Assembly: GCF_001552175.1 (NCBI RefSeq)
Contig: NZ_BCQR01000026.1
Span: forward strand, 24,498 to 88,497
Length of the DNA stretch: 64,000 nt
Reading direction: 5' to 3'
From: Actinomadura kijaniata NBRC 14229
Lineage (GTDB): Bacteria; Actinomycetota; Actinomycetes; Streptosporangiales; Streptosporangiaceae
The position numbers and the translations under genes were made by a program. Positions 1-9,021 of this stretch are shown here, piece after piece (the stretch's first letter is position 1; every line of letters starts with the position of its first letter). The notes under the pieces were generated by a model that was given only the letters and a program-made list of their open reading frames with translations, had not been told where the DNA came from and did no database searches.

Positions 1-2
1 CG

Positions 3-593
3 ATCCGGCACTGGGTGGCGTTCGAGGACCCGGACCTGTCGGTGGCGTGGGCGACGCTGGAGGCGCCGCTCGTGCAGTTCGGCTCCATCCACATGCCGTA
101 CGCGCCGTTCCCGCCGACGCTGGAGGAGGAGCCGGCCACCGTCTACTCGTGGGCGCTGAACAACATCTGGGACACCAACTTCCCCTCCCAGCAGCAGGGC
201 GAGACCACCTTCCGGTACGCGGTCTCCTCCTCCGCCGGGACCGGTGGCCGCCGCCTGGGCGCGATCACCGCCGCCGGGCTCACCGACGCGTTCGTCGCGA
301 CCCTGGCCACCGGCCCCGAGCCGGGCCCGGCCTCCGGCGTGCTGCTGGCGGTGGACGACCCGGACGTGCTGGTCACCTCCGTCGGCCGCTCCCGGCACGG
401 CCACCCCCTGCTGGTGCGGCTCCAGTCGCTGTCCGCCGACCCGGTGGAGACCGGGCTGCGGGTGCCCGGGGCGCGCCGCGCCTGGGTCAGCGACGGCCTG
501 GAGCACGACCCGGCCGAGCTGCCGGTCCGCGACGCCGCCATGACCGTCCGGCTGCCCGGCTGCGGGATCGCCGCCGTCGCCGTCGAGCTCTGA
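3..593 (+). CDS. GH38-like glycosidase, C-terminal fragment (5' end outside window)
   Basis: The frame is open from the first bases of the window, so this is the last 196 residues of a longer protein. It resembles the C-terminal beta-sandwich region of family 38 alpha-mannosidase-type glycosidases, with the segments [14 protein letters not shown] and [17 protein letters not shown] (residues about 37-70). The catalytic part is not in the window, so activity cannot be judged. It stops 14 bases before the ATG of the enolase-superfamily gene on the same strand, so the two are probably cotranscribed in a carbohydrate or sugar-acid catabolic operon. The family call rests on remembered C-terminal motifs and is moderately sure. 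Confidence 0.6.
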   Translation: MRHWVAFEDPDLSVAWATLEAPLVQFGSIHMPYAPFPPTLEEEPATVYSWALNNIWDTNFPSQQQGETTFRYAVSSSAGTGGRRLGAITAAGLTDAFVATLATGPEPGPASGVLLAVDDPDVLVTSVGRSRHGHPLLVRLQSLSADPVETGLRVPGARRAWVSDGLEHDPAELPVRDAAMTVRLPGCGIAAVAVEL

Positions 594-607
594 CCACCGA
601 TCGGACA

Positions 608-1846
608 ATGCCCATGAAGATCACAGACATCCGGGCCACCACCGTGGCGGTGCCGCTGGAGGCGCCGCTGCTGCACAGCAACGGCGCGCACTGGGGCCGG
701 TTCGTGCGCACGATCGTGGAGGTCGAGGCCGACAACGGGCTGGTCGGGCTCGGCGAGCTGGGCGGCGGCGGGCAGAGCGCCGAACGCGCGGTGACCGCCC
801 TGACCGCCTACCTGCGCGGGCACGACCCGTTCGAGCTGGAGAACCTCCGCTTCAAGATCGCCAACCCGACGGCGTCGCTCTACAACAACCGCACCCAGCT
901 GCTGGCCGCGATCGAGTTCGCCTGCATCGACCTGATCGGGCAGCACTTGGGCGTGCCCGCCCACGACCTGCTGGGCGGCCGGGTGCGCGACAGCGTGCCG
1001 TTCGCCTCGTACCTGTTCTACCGGTACGCCTCCGGGGCACACGCCGAGGTCCGCACCCCCGGCCAGCTCGTCGAGCACGCCAGGGCCCTCAAGGAGCGGC
1101 ACGGGTTCACCGTGCACAAGCTGAAGGGCGGGGTCTTCCCCCCCGACTACGAGCTGGAGTGCTACCGGGCGCTGGCCGCCGCGTTCCCGCAGGACCGGCT
1201 GCGCTACGACCCCAACGCCGTGCTGAGCCTGGACGAGGGCGTGCGGTTCGGCAGGGCGATCGAGGACCTGAACAACGACTACCTCGAGGACCCCGTGTGG
1301 GGGCTGGAGGGGCTGCGGCAGGTCCGCGAGCGGGTCGCGATGCCGCTGGCCACCAACACCGTCGTGGTGAACTTCGAGCAGCTCGCCGCCAACGTGCTGC
1401 GGCGCAGCGTGGACGTGGTGCTGCTCGACACCACCTTCTGGGGCGGCATCCGGCCGTGCGTGAAGGCGGCCGGGGTGTGCGAGACCTTCCAGGTCGGCGT
1501 GGCGGTGCACTCCTCGGGCGAGCTGGGCGTGCAGCTGGCCACGATGCTGCACCTGGGGGCGGTCCTGCCGAACCTCACCTACGCCGCCGACGCGCACTAC
1601 CACCAGCTCGCCGACGACGTCATCGAGGGCGGGCCGCTGCCGTACCGCGACGGCCGGATCGCGGTGCCGTCCGGGCCCGGCCTGGGCGTCCGGCTGGACC
1701 GCGGCAAGCTCGCCGAGTACGCCGAGCTGTACCGGGAGCTGGGCGACTACCCCTACGACCGCGACCCGGGCCGCGAAGGCTGGTACCCCACGGTGCCCAA
1801 CCAGCGCTGGGCCGATCCGGACGTCCCCCTGGACGCGCTGTCGTGA
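608..1846 (+). CDS. Enolase-superfamily dehydratase, glucarate dehydratase-like
   Basis: A 412-residue protein of the mandelate racemase/muconate lactonizing group. Visible active-site elements are the KLKGG segment (KxK-type lysines), the metal-ligand series RYDPN, LEDP and ATN, and [11 protein letters not shown] near the C terminus, which matches the catalytic His region of glucarate dehydratases. Such enzymes remove water from an acid sugar by abstracting the alpha proton with Mg2+ help. The ATG at 608 was chosen because the family N terminus ([19 protein letters not shown]) starts there; the reading frame is open further upstream only because of high GC. It follows the glycosidase gene by 14 bases. 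The exact substrate is not determined. Confidence 0.85.
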   Translation: MPMKITDIRATTVAVPLEAPLLHSNGAHWGRFVRTIVEVEADNGLVGLGELGGGGQSAERAVTALTAYLRGHDPFELENLRFKIANPTASLYNNRTQLLAAIEFACIDLIGQHLGVPAHDLLGGRVRDSVPFASYLFYRYASGAHAEVRTPGQLVEHARALKERHGFTVHKLKGGVFPPDYELECYRALAAAFPQDRLRYDPNAVLSLDEGVRFGRAIEDLNNDYLEDPVWGLEGLRQVRERVAMPLATNTVVVNFEQLAANVLRRSVDVVLLDTTFWGGIRPCVKAAGVCETFQVGVAVHSSGELGVQLATMLHLGAVLPNLTYAADAHYHQLADDVIEGGPLPYRDGRIAVPSGPGLGVRLDRGKLAEYAELYRELGDYPYDRDPGREGWYPTVPNQRWADPDVPLDALS

Positions 1847-1907
1847 GGCGGTAGCGGCCCCGCCAGCGCGGCCGGACAGGAAGAGCCGGTTCCATCCTGG
1901 CGCGCTC

Positions 1908-1952
1908 GCCGGTGGGTGGCCGCCGGTACACCCTCGGCGGCCACCCACCGGC
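1908..1952. terminator. Bidirectional terminator hairpin between convergent genes
   Basis: Perfect 17-bp inverted repeat (1908-1924 and 1936-1952) with an 11-base loop, GC-rich, between the convergent dehydratase and SRPBCC genes. No T-tract follows, as is common in actinomycetes. Confidence 0.8.
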
Positions 1953-1960
1953 TCGTTCCG

Positions 1961-2422
1961 CTAGTCAGAGCCGGCTGGCGGAGCGTGCAGGCCGGCGGCG
2001 TGTTCGGCGAGGCCGGTCGCCATGGCCTGCATGAAGCGGCGGAGGTACCACTGGAAGAACCAGCGCATCCCCCGGCGCGCCCGATACGTGCCATGCCAGT
2101 GAATCCGTGTTCCGCCGCCGGGGAGTTCGTGCAGCTCGACGGCGGCGCGGTAGTCGGCCATCTGCGGGATTTCCACGCCCTCGTACGCGAATCGGCGCTC
2201 GGGGTCGAGGGCGGTGATCCGCTCCTTGGTGACGCCCTTCCCCAGGCGGAAGGCGCGGATCGCTCCGACGCCGTCTCGGCCGTCGGACGAGAGATTCCGC
2301 GACCGACCGGGTTCCAGCGCGTCGATACGCGACCATTCGGGCCAGCTCCGCGGGTTGAGCAGCAACGCCCACACCACGGCCGGTGGCGCCGTCGAGTCGG
2401 CGGTGACGTCGTACGACTGCAT
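1961..2422 (-). CDS. SRPBCC (polyketide cyclase/dehydrase-like) family protein
   Basis: A 153-residue protein with the START-like SRPBCC pattern: MQSYDVTADSTAPPAVVWALL at the N terminus, then PRSWPEWS, a central ERRFAYEG strand and a C-terminal amphipathic helix (FMQAMATGLAEHAAGL). The family binds hydrophobic ligands in a deep cavity; function cannot be assigned from sequence. The ATG at 2422 starts the family N terminus. The stop of the upstream epoxide hydrolase gene lies 11 bases before it on the same strand, so the two are likely one transcript. Confidence 0.85.
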   Translation of the reverse strand: MQSYDVTADSTAPPAVVWALLLNPRSWPEWSRIDALEPGRSRNLSSDGRDGVGAIRAFRLGKGVTKERITALDPERRFAYEGVEIPQMADYRAAVELHELPGGGTRIHWHGTYRARRGMRWFFQWYLRRFMQAMATGLAEHAAGLHAPPAGSD

Positions 2423-2433
2423 TCCAGGGCTCC

Positions 2434-3654
2434 TCACGCCGTCCGGCCGCCGGACGGGGCCGGTTGGTCCCGCACCTGGCGGAACGCGTTCCTGATCTCG
2501 GACACCAGCAGGTCCGGCTGTTCCAGGCCGGGAAAGTGCCCGCCGCGATCCAGCTCGTTCCACGAGCGGAGGTCGCGGTAGCGACGCTCGGCCCAGCGGC
2601 GGGCGGTCGGCCACGGGTCGGCCGGGAACAGCGAGCAGGCGGTGGGGACGGTCACCGGTCGCGCGTTCTCCTCCTCCGCGCTGCGCGGCACCCACCTCAT
2701 CGCCTCCCAGTACCACCGGGACGTGGAGGCGCCCGTGCCGGTCAGCCAGTAGAGCGCGATGGTGTCGACCTGCTGCGACATGCTCACGCCGCCACCGACC
2801 TCGGGCCGGGTGTCGGCGTAGGCGGTGAGCTTCTCGCCGAGCCACGCGGCCAGCCCGGCGGGCGAGTCGAGCAGGGAGTAGCCGAGCGTCTGCGGGCGCG
2901 TGCCCATCAGCATCCCGAAGCCGTAGCCGTCCGTCAGGTGCAGGTCACGCCGGTCCAGCATGCGCCGTTCGGCCGGGTCCGGCGCGGTCCGGTCCTCTGG
3001 CAGCGGGGACGCCGGCGGCATCGTCAGGTGCAGGGCCGCGACGCGTTCCGGAGCAAGGCGCGCCAGCTCGGTGCTCACGTGAGCACCCCAGTCCCCGCCG
3101 TGCGCTCCGAAACGCCGGTAGCCGAGCGCGGTCATCAGCTCGGCCCACGCCCGGGCGGTGCGGCCAGGGTGCCAGCCCCGCTCACGCGGGCGGTCGCTGA
3201 ATCCGAACCCCGGCAGCGCCGGGACGACCACATGGAAGGCGTCCCGCGCGGAACCGCCGTGGGCGACCGGATCGCTGAGCGGTCCGAGCACGTTCTCGAA
3301 CTCGAGCACCGACCCGGGCCAGCCATGCGTCAGCAGCAGGGGCAGCGCCGTCGGCTCTGGTGAGCGGACGTGCCAGAACGCGATTCCCAGTCCGTCAAGG
3401 CGTATCCGGTAGTGCGGGATCGCGTTCCACCGCGCTTCCCTCGCGCGCCAGTCGTGCCGCCGCCACGCGTCCAACAACGCCGTCAGCCGCCGCAGCTCGA
3501 TTCCCTGCGTCGCGTCCGGCACCGTCTCGGGTTCGGGAAGCCGCACCCGTTCCAGACGAGCACTCAGGTCGGTCAGATGGTGGTCGGGGACGTGGACGGT
3601 GAAGGGCTCGATCTCGGGCATCGCCGCCACCTCACCGACGGGGAGGTCGGTCAT
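2434..3654 (-). CDS. Epoxide hydrolase (EHN-domain, alpha/beta fold)
   Basis: A 406-residue epoxide hydrolase of the microsomal-like type. It has the N-terminal EHN segment (FTVHVPDHHLTDLSARLERVRLP), an oxyanion motif HGWPGS at about residues 110-115, a nucleophile elbow GGDWGA with Asp188, and a C-terminal catalytic His in GGHFPGLEQPD. These enzymes open epoxides through an Asp-ester intermediate. An alternative ATG at 3621 (MPEIEPF) has a weak upstream GAGGTGG and may be the true start. It sits in a two-gene unit with the SRPBCC protein, next to a divergent-looking AraC gene in the same orientation. The natural substrate is unknown. Confidence 0.9.
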   Translation of the reverse strand: MTDLPVGEVAAMPEIEPFTVHVPDHHLTDLSARLERVRLPEPETVPDATQGIELRRLTALLDAWRRHDWRAREARWNAIPHYRIRLDGLGIAFWHVRSPEPTALPLLLTHGWPGSVLEFENVLGPLSDPVAHGGSARDAFHVVVPALPGFGFSDRPRERGWHPGRTARAWAELMTALGYRRFGAHGGDWGAHVSTELARLAPERVAALHLTMPPASPLPEDRTAPDPAERRMLDRRDLHLTDGYGFGMLMGTRPQTLGYSLLDSPAGLAAWLGEKLTAYADTRPEVGGGVSMSQQVDTIALYWLTGTGASTSRWYWEAMRWVPRSAEEENARPVTVPTACSLFPADPWPTARRWAERRYRDLRSWNELDRGGHFPGLEQPDLLVSEIRNAFRQVRDQPAPSGGRTA

Positions 3655-3714
3655 GGGGCAAAACCCTAGGTACCGGTTGTCGCCGGGCCCATGCGCGAGA
3701 TTGTGGTGCGGCGA

Positions 3715-4605
3715 TCAGGAATTGCGGTAGGCCGAGGGACGCGTTCCGGTGTGCCGCAGGAAGGCCGTCGACAGAGCGCCGGGACTGGCGAAGCCGCACC
3801 GCGTCGCGATCCGGGCGATCACCAGGTCGGTGTCCCGCAGCAGCCGTTTCGCCTCCTCGATCCGCAGCCGGGTGAGATACCGGTACGGCGTCACCCCGGT
3901 CGCCTCCCTGAACACCCTGACGAGGTGGTAGACGCTGAGATGCACCTCCTCGGCGATGTCGGCCAAGGTGATCGGGTCGGCCAGCCGGTCGCGCATCATC
4001 GCGACCGCCGCACGAACGCGCGCGTCCTCCCGCGTCGGCGCTCCGAGGCCGGGCAGCCGCGAATGGCGGGTGAGCAGGTGCACGGCCAGGAAGGTGGCCG
4101 CGGACTCGGCGTACAGGTCGCCGGCCTCGCCCGGGAAGCCGACCGTCCGGACGGCCTCCTCGATCAGCGGGTCTCCCTCGGCCAGGGACGAGGCCATGGC
4201 CTCGAAGTCCACCGCGCGGCCGCCCAGCTGCGCCGCGACCGCATCGACGGTGCCGCGCGGGATGTGGATCTGCACGCTCCGCATCGACTCGTCGCCGCGA
4301 TAACGCCGGAGAACGGGCCGCTCCGGGATCTCCAGCTCAAGCCGTCCCGGCGTCCAGGCGGAACGGCTCTCCCGGCCGCCGCTCCGCGTCTCCATCACCG
4401 CCCGCCCGGCGACCGGAAGCACCAGGTGAAGATCCGCCGTGCCCGGCAGTTCCATGTCCTCGGCGACGGGGACATGTTCGAACCGCTGAACGAGCAGGGA
4501 CTGCCACCCGGAGTTCTCCCAACTGCAGTACGTCCGCCGAACGTAACGAGCCATGTCGAAGCCGACATACGGCTGGAGATCGAAACGAGTGGACTCGAAC
4601 ACCAT
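3715..4605 (-). CDS. AraC-family transcriptional regulator
   Basis: A 296-residue regulator with an N-terminal cupin-like sensing region (MVFESTRFDLQPYVGFDMARYVRRTY) and a C-terminal double helix-turn-helix: IADEVHLSVYHLVRVFREATGVTPYRYLTRLRIEEAKRLL followed by IATRCGFASPGALSTAFLRHTGTRPSAYR. The ATG at 4605 is preferred over one 81 bases upstream because it begins the conserved N-terminal region. It probably regulates a neighbouring gene such as the epoxide hydrolase unit, but no operator was identified. Confidence 0.85.
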   Translation of the reverse strand: MVFESTRFDLQPYVGFDMARYVRRTYCSWENSGWQSLLVQRFEHVPVAEDMELPGTADLHLVLPVAGRAVMETRSGGRESRSAWTPGRLELEIPERPVLRRYRGDESMRSVQIHIPRGTVDAVAAQLGGRAVDFEAMASSLAEGDPLIEEAVRTVGFPGEAGDLYAESAATFLAVHLLTRHSRLPGLGAPTREDARVRAAVAMMRDRLADPITLADIAEEVHLSVYHLVRVFREATGVTPYRYLTRLRIEEAKRLLRDTDLVIARIATRCGFASPGALSTAFLRHTGTRPSAYRNS

Positions 4606-4748
4606 GGTTGCGAGGCTACCGAGGGCCACCGGAAAGCGACCGCGGCATGCTCGGCCCATCGGTGATGCATGGGCAGCCATGATCACTTACCACGGGCCGG
4701 GACATCGGCGCGCTTCCCGTCCGGCAAGGGCGGAAGGCCAACGCAAGG

Positions 4749-5348
4749 TCATTCCGTGGCCCGCCGGGCGCGGAGTGCCCGGAGCTTGTGGCGGTTGCCG
4801 CAACGCTCCATCGAGCACCAGCGCCGGGCGTTCGGCCGGGACGAGTCGACGAACACCAGCGGGCAGTCGTCGCTCGCGCACTGGCGGATGCGTTCGGACA
4901 GCGGCCCGGACAGCAGCTCGATCATCTCTCGCGCCAGCGTCGACAACGCCTGTGTGGCCCGCACCGGCGGCGCCCACCCGGCGGCCGTGCCGTCGTCGGT
5001 CAGCTCGGGGATCAGCGGCGCCATGGCCGCGGCCCGGTTGATGGCGGCCACCGCCTCGGCGGGGAGGGGGCGCCGCGCCGCCCGGGCCTGCGCCGCGTCC
5101 CAGATCGCCTGGCGCAGGGCCTTGGCCGCGGCCAGCTCACGGGCCGTCACCGGGACCGTCGCGACCGCGCCCAGCGGCGGCTGGGCCAGCCATCCACCCA
5201 GGTCGGCGGGCTGATGAAGGGACTCGAACACCGCGTACCGGCCCTCGCCGCCGGTGTGGGCGAAGTCCAGGCAGACGGCGCCGGCGTCGAACCAGAACGA
5301 CCCGCCTTTGGGGTCGCGCAGCATCCGGCCGGTTGTGCTCGCTCGCAT
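4749..5348 (-). CDS. CGNR zinc-finger protein (ABATE domain)
   Basis: A 199-residue protein with the N-terminal ABATE-type region (WFDAGAVCLDFAHTGG) and a C-terminal CGNR zinc finger: CASDDCPLVFVDSSRPNARRWCSMERCGNR, four cysteines ending in the signature CGNR. The family is thought to contain DNA-binding regulators. It is transcribed away from the RidA gene; the 67-base gap carries an inverted repeat and repeated -10-like CTATAAC boxes, so it likely controls itself and ridA. The start at 5348 is the first Met that leaves room for the shared promoter. Confidence 0.85.
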   Translation of the reverse strand: MRASTTGRMLRDPKGGSFWFDAGAVCLDFAHTGGEGRYAVFESLHQPADLGGWLAQPPLGAVATVPVTARELAAAKALRQAIWDAAQARAARRPLPAEAVAAINRAAAMAPLIPELTDDGTAAGWAPPVRATQALSTLAREMIELLSGPLSERIRQCASDDCPLVFVDSSRPNARRWCSMERCGNRHKLRALRARRATE

Positions 5349-5355
5349 GAAACCA

Positions 5356-5397
5356 CTATAACTGGTGTCACAGCCGACACCGCTATAACCGGTGTCA
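5356..5397. promoter_or_regulatory. Operator/promoter repeats between CGNR and RidA genes
   Basis: A 15-base direct repeat, CTATAACYGGTGTCA, occurs at 5356-5370 and 5383-5397. The second copy sits in a perfect inverted repeat GACACCG-7 bp-CGGTGTC (5376-5396). TATAAC resembles a -10 box. The position between divergent genes suggests the binding site of the CGNR protein or another repressor. Confidence 0.6.
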
Positions 5398-5415
5398 TCA
5401 TCAGAGGAGGCCCAT

Positions 5416-5805
5416 ATGGGCGTACGGCACATCAACCCCGAGGGACTCCACCGCAGCCCGGCCTTCAGCCAGGCCGTCGTGGTCGAGCGGCCGACGAAGA
5501 CGATCTACGTCGGCGGGCAGAACGGCGTCGACGCCGACGGAAAGGTCGTCGGTCCCACGGTCGGGGAGCAGTCCCTGCAGGCGTTGCGCAACCTCCAGAC
5601 CATCCTGGAGAGCGAGGGGGCGAGCCTGGCCAACATCGTGCACTGGACCATCGCCGTGGTGGACGGCCACTCGTTCGACGAGGGCGCGGCCGCCTTCCAG
5701 CAGGTGTGGAACCGGGCCGACCCGCCGCCGGCCATCACGGTCCACGCCGTCGCCGGCCTGAACGCCGGATCCCTCGTCGAGATCGACGCCGTCGCCGTCG
5801 TGTGA
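5416..5805 (+). CDS. RidA (YjgF/YER057c/UK114) family protein
   Basis: A 129-residue RidA-type protein. Family features are YVGGQNGVDADGKVVG, EQSLQALRNLQTILESEGASLANIVHWTIAVVD, and a C-terminal LNAGSLVEIDAVAVV in place of the usual R-x-x-VEIE segment. Family enzymes hydrolyse reactive enamines/imines; the substituted C-terminal catalytic region makes deaminase activity uncertain here. A strong AGGAGG at 5405-5410 precedes the ATG at 5416. It is divergent from the CGNR regulator. Confidence 0.88.
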   Translation: MGVRHINPEGLHRSPAFSQAVVVERPTKTIYVGGQNGVDADGKVVGPTVGEQSLQALRNLQTILESEGASLANIVHWTIAVVDGHSFDEGAAAFQQVWNRADPPPAITVHAVAGLNAGSLVEIDAVAVV

Positions 5806-5869
5806 CATCCCCGGCCGGGACCATCCATCGGAGGCCGCCCGCTCACGCCCCGGCCGGTCAGCCGGATCG

Positions 5870-5895
5870 GCCTGCGCCCGCTGGCGGGCGCAGGC
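5870..5895 (+). terminator. Hairpin after the RidA gene
   Basis: Inverted repeat GCCTGCGCCCGC / GCGGGCGCAGGC with a two-base centre, between convergent genes; likely a rho-independent-like terminator without a T-tract. Confidence 0.6.
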
Positions 5896-5953
5896 GCGCT
5901 GATCGGTTGGCGCCCTTCCATAAGGGCGGAGGCCGAGGTCGGCTCGGGCAGGG

Positions 5954-6928
5954 TCACTGGTTCTCGGTGCCGTCGCCGTCCGCCGGTGCCCCCTCGCTGA
6001 TCGGTTCGAGCACGAAGACCGGGATTTGGCGGTCGGTCTTGCGCTGGTATTCGGCATAGGCGGGGTACGCCTCCACCGCCCGGCGCCACCAGAGGGCCTT
6101 CTCGTCCCCGAACACCTCACGGGCCCGGTACCGCCGGACTACCGTGCCGTCCTGCAACTCGATGAACGGCTCGGCGACCAGGCTGGCGTACCACTGCGGG
6201 TTGGACGGCGCGCCACCCAAGGACGCGACGGCCGCGTAGTACCCCTCGTGCTCGACACGCATCAGCGGCGTCTTGCGAACCTTGCCGGTCTTGGCGCCCA
6301 GGTAGGTCATCAGCACGACGGGAAGGCCACTGATCGTGACGCCGTCGGTCGTGCCGGTGCGCATGATCTGCTCGACGTGCTCGCGCACCCACTCCGACGC
6401 GCTCGGCTCGTAGTCACCGGCCAGGACCCCGCTGTGATCAACGTTCCCCGGCCGTCGCGATTCCGTGGCTGGACCGGGCTGGCCGCCTTGGCCGGGGCGC
6501 CTGGTGTCGACGTTGTCGGTCAGGGTCTTGAGGATGCCGGGCAGCGCGTCCACCGTTTCGGCGGGCAGGCCGGTCACGGTCTCCTCCGCCAGAACGCGCC
6601 ACAGCTGCTTGACCTGGTCGGCGAGAGCCTTGCCGCTGTCGGTGAGTTCGACGATGCTGGCGCGCTTGTCGGAGGGGGCGGGTGAACGGCGGATGTGACC
6701 GGCGGCTTCGAGCTTGCGGGTCATGAGCGTGACGCTGGGCGGCTCGCAGCCGAGCGCCTCGCTGAGCTGGGCTTGGATCATCGGGCCGGTCCGGGCGAGT
6801 TCGAGCAGGAGCGCCTCCTGCCCGGGGTGCAGGCCGAGCGGGGCCAGCAACGCCGAGGCCCTGGCCCGGTGGCGCAGGCTCAGCAGGCGGATGGCTTGGT
6901 TGAGAGCGTCGGCTTGCTCGAAATCCAT
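5954..6928 (-). CDS. MarR regulator fused to a DDN-type (F420) nitroreductase domain
   Basis: A 324-residue two-domain protein. Residues 1-130 are a MarR winged helix ([34 protein letters not shown], then [21 protein letters not shown] and a [13 protein letters not shown] wing). Residues about 175-305 match the split-barrel deazaflavin-dependent nitroreductase family ([51 protein letters not shown]). A low-complexity linker (residues 140-165, [19 protein letters not shown]) joins them with no stop or frameshift. The fusion suggests a regulator whose DNA binding responds to F420 or a redox substrate, or a co-expressed enzyme. Two tandem palindromes just upstream fit autoregulation. Confident for both domains; the combined role is inference. 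Confidence 0.88.
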   Translation of the reverse strand: MDFEQADALNQAIRLLSLRHRARASALLAPLGLHPGQEALLLELARTGPMIQAQLSEALGCEPPSVTLMTRKLEAAGHIRRSPAPSDKRASIVELTDSGKALADQVKQLWRVLAEETVTGLPAETVDALPGILKTLTDNVDTRRPGQGGQPGPATESRRPGNVDHSGVLAGDYEPSASEWVREHVEQIMRTGTTDGVTISGLPVVLMTYLGAKTGKVRKTPLMRVEHEGYYAAVASLGGAPSNPQWYASLVAEPFIELQDGTVVRRYRAREVFGDEKALWWRRAVEAYPAYAEYQRKTDRQIPVFVLEPISEGAPADGDGTENQ

Positions 6929-6945
6929 GGTCTCTCCCTCAGGTG

Positions 6946-6973
6946 GTTATGCGCATAACATTATGCGGATAAC
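6946..6973. promoter_or_regulatory. Tandem MarR-type operators
   Basis: Perfect 14-bp palindrome GTTATGCGCATAAC at 6946-6959, directly followed by a near copy ATTATGCGGATAAC at 6960-6973 (12 of 14 identical). They lie 18-45 bases upstream of the MarR-nitroreductase start codon, where a repressor would block its own promoter. Confidence 0.75.
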
Positions 6974-7084
6974 TAACTCTGTGCAACCTTGAGGGAACTG
7001 AGCCGCAGGCGGGTGGGGGAGGGGACCGCCGCCGCACGGTCTTCGCCTACCGGGACCGTCCGCTCGGCGACGGCCTCGGTGTCC

Positions 7085-7768
7085 TCACTCGCCGTCCGCC
7101 CCGGCCTGACGGGTCTTCTTGTGGAAGCGGGGATCTGCGCCCATCACGAGCAGTTCAAGTCCCCGCCTGGTCGTCCCGGGCTCGCGGAGCAGGGGAGTCA
7201 GCGCGCCGAGGTGCGCGTATCCCCGCCGGTGGACGTGCCGGTCGGACGCGATCGCCTCCCCGACGGCGCTGATCACGTCCCCGGCGCGCAGCAGTGCCGG
7301 CGCCGGACCGCTGACCAGCAGTGTCCGACCGTGCTCCGCCAGCACCAGGCCGTCGGTGCCGGGCGGGAGCGGCTCATAGGTCAGGACCGGCCGGGCCTGC
7401 GGAGGTCGGAGCGTGACAGGGCGGCCGCCCGCCAGGCTCCGCCGGATACCGGACCAGGCGGAAGCCCGCATCCCGACGTCCCGGCGCATGACCACCAGAT
7501 CCACCGAGGTCTCGGACGGCCCGTACCACGGGACCCCGCAGGGACGCGGCCCGCCCGCCGGCACGTGGACCACGCTGTGCGGACTGATCCCCGCCATCCG
7601 GAACCAGGCGCCGAGATGCAGCAGCGCTTCCCGCGTTCCCACGATCTGGCCGACGAAGTGGGAATCCAGCGGGCAGATCCAAAGTCCGTTCGGTCGCCTC
7701 CGGGGCGAGAGGACACGCCACGGCCGCCGCGCGCTCGGCGCCGCCCGGACGACGGCGCGCAGCCGCAT
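7085..7768 (-). CDS. Hypothetical protein
   Basis: A 227-residue product that I do not recognise. Composition in this frame looks protein-like (WICPLDSHFVGQIVGTREALLHLGAWFRMAG, PWYGPSETSVDLVVMRRDVGM, TYEPLPPGTDGLVLAEHGRTLLV) whereas the opposing frame is rich in shadow-type residues. The start at 7768 is the first Met before the ordered region; a longer form to 7918 would be Arg/Gly-rich and is less likely. No membrane segment or catalytic motif is seen. It lies downstream of the WD40-like gene on the same strand, 146 bases apart. Confidence 0.55.
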   Translation of the reverse strand: MRLRAVVRAAPSARRPWRVLSPRRRPNGLWICPLDSHFVGQIVGTREALLHLGAWFRMAGISPHSVVHVPAGGPRPCGVPWYGPSETSVDLVVMRRDVGMRASAWSGIRRSLAGGRPVTLRPPQARPVLTYEPLPPGTDGLVLAEHGRTLLVSGPAPALLRAGDVISAVGEAIASDRHVHRRGYAHLGALTPLLREPGTTRRGLELLVMGADPRFHKKTRQAGADGE

Positions 7769-7914
7769 CCGCCCGACGCCCGCACCGCCAAGGCCGGGTC
7801 CCACTCTTCCCACCCGGACATACAAGCAACCGCCGCCCGCGCCCGCCACTGACTTACCCCACCTGCGGTTCCGCGACCAGCACCGATACCCGGACGGGCC
7901 CAAGGCGCACAGGA

Positions 7915-8961
7915 TCACTGGGGAGGGGTGAGGAACCAGGCGACGATCTCGTACGTATCAGGATCCAGCGTGACCAGCGCACGGCCGTCGCGGGTGAAGG
8001 CCCCGAGGAGGAAGTGCGCGTCTTCCATCTCCCTGGTCCACAGGATGCGGCCATCGTCGTCCAGCACGGTGGCGTGCCCGTCATCGGTGGCCAGCACGCG
8101 CAACCCGTTCCGGGACCAGTTCATGGCCTGGCATGTCCCGCCGATCGGGAAACTGTACGAGGACCCGGCCAAGGGCTGGATCACCTCCACCGCGCCATCG
8201 CCCGCGACGGCCACCGCGTCACCGTCGGGCGCGTAGTCGAGGAGGCGGGCGTTGGGCACTCCGCTGCGGTGACGGGTGAGGACCTCACCCGAAGGCAGGC
8301 CGTGGATGACGACCTGGTTGTCGGCCGCCAGACGGGCGAGGCTCTTCCCGGAATGGTCCAGTCCGGCGCTGCCGTGAATCGGGAGGTTCTCCGCGAAGAC
8401 GATCTCTCCTGTCCCGGCGTCGGCCACGACGACGCGTTCGCAGGGGACTCGCTCCGGTTCGGGCTCCCACGGGTTCGCGCTCACCGCGACGACCAGGCGC
8501 CCGTCGCCGCTGAAGCTGATGTGGGTGAACAGCCTGTCCTCACCCCAGGCGGCGGCCGCGCCGGCGGACCAGGCCATGGTCATGTCCTCGGTTCGCCAGA
8601 CGACGGCCTTCAGATCCGTCGAGGTCGCGACCGCGACCAGCGAACCGTCGGGAGAGAACGCGATCTCGTGGCCACCGCCGATGAAGCGGCGACGCTGCTC
8701 CAGCTCGCGCCAGTGCCACGTCCCGGTCGCCACGTCGAACAGGCACAGCCGGCCGCTTTCGGTGTTTCCCTGGGACAGGGTCGTCAGCGCGAACCGGGCC
8801 AGATCCGAGGCCGCCCCGATGGCTTCGATGCCCGAGCTGAAGTCCGGCTGGTTCTCGGTGTCGACGTCCGGCAGCTCGGAGGCGATTGGATCGTCCAGCC
8901 AGTCGGGATCGGCGTACAGGGTCCGATGACGGGGGAGCTCGTCATTGATCATGATCGCCAT
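7915..8961 (-). CDS. WD40-like beta-propeller protein
   Basis: A 348-residue protein built of repeating propeller blades: IAFSPDGSLVAVATS...VVWRTE, ISFSGDGRLVVAVSA, LDHSGKSLARLAADNQVVIHGLPSGEV, YAPDGDAVAVAGDGAVEVI, MNWSRNGLRVLATDDGHATVLDDDGR, GAFTRDGRALVTLDPD. No signal peptide, so cytosolic. The family offers interaction surfaces; no enzyme motif is present. An alternative Met lies three codons in. Partners are unknown. Confidence 0.8.
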   Translation of the reverse strand: MAIMINDELPRHRTLYADPDWLDDPIASELPDVDTENQPDFSSGIEAIGAASDLARFALTTLSQGNTESGRLCLFDVATGTWHWRELEQRRRFIGGGHEIAFSPDGSLVAVATSTDLKAVVWRTEDMTMAWSAGAAAAWGEDRLFTHISFSGDGRLVVAVSANPWEPEPERVPCERVVVADAGTGEIVFAENLPIHGSAGLDHSGKSLARLAADNQVVIHGLPSGEVLTRHRSGVPNARLLDYAPDGDAVAVAGDGAVEVIQPLAGSSYSFPIGGTCQAMNWSRNGLRVLATDDGHATVLDDDGRILWTREMEDAHFLLGAFTRDGRALVTLDPDTYEIVAWFLTPPQ

Positions 8962-9021
8962 CGTTTCAGCTCGTGGCGAGGCGCGGCTTCCGTCCCCGGG
9001 AGCTTGCTGTGACGCCGGTGG

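Noticed and set aside
143..1948. 601-residue open frame on the minus strand over the dehydratase gene
   Set aside because: Antisense shadow of GC-rich coding DNA; composition (Gly/Ala/Arg/His/Val runs) and no family motif, while the plus-strand enolase-superfamily gene is clear.
6989..7852. 287-residue plus-strand frame opposite the hypothetical gene at 7085-7768
   Set aside because: Composition is typical of a shadow frame and the minus-strand frame reads more like protein; neither is certain.
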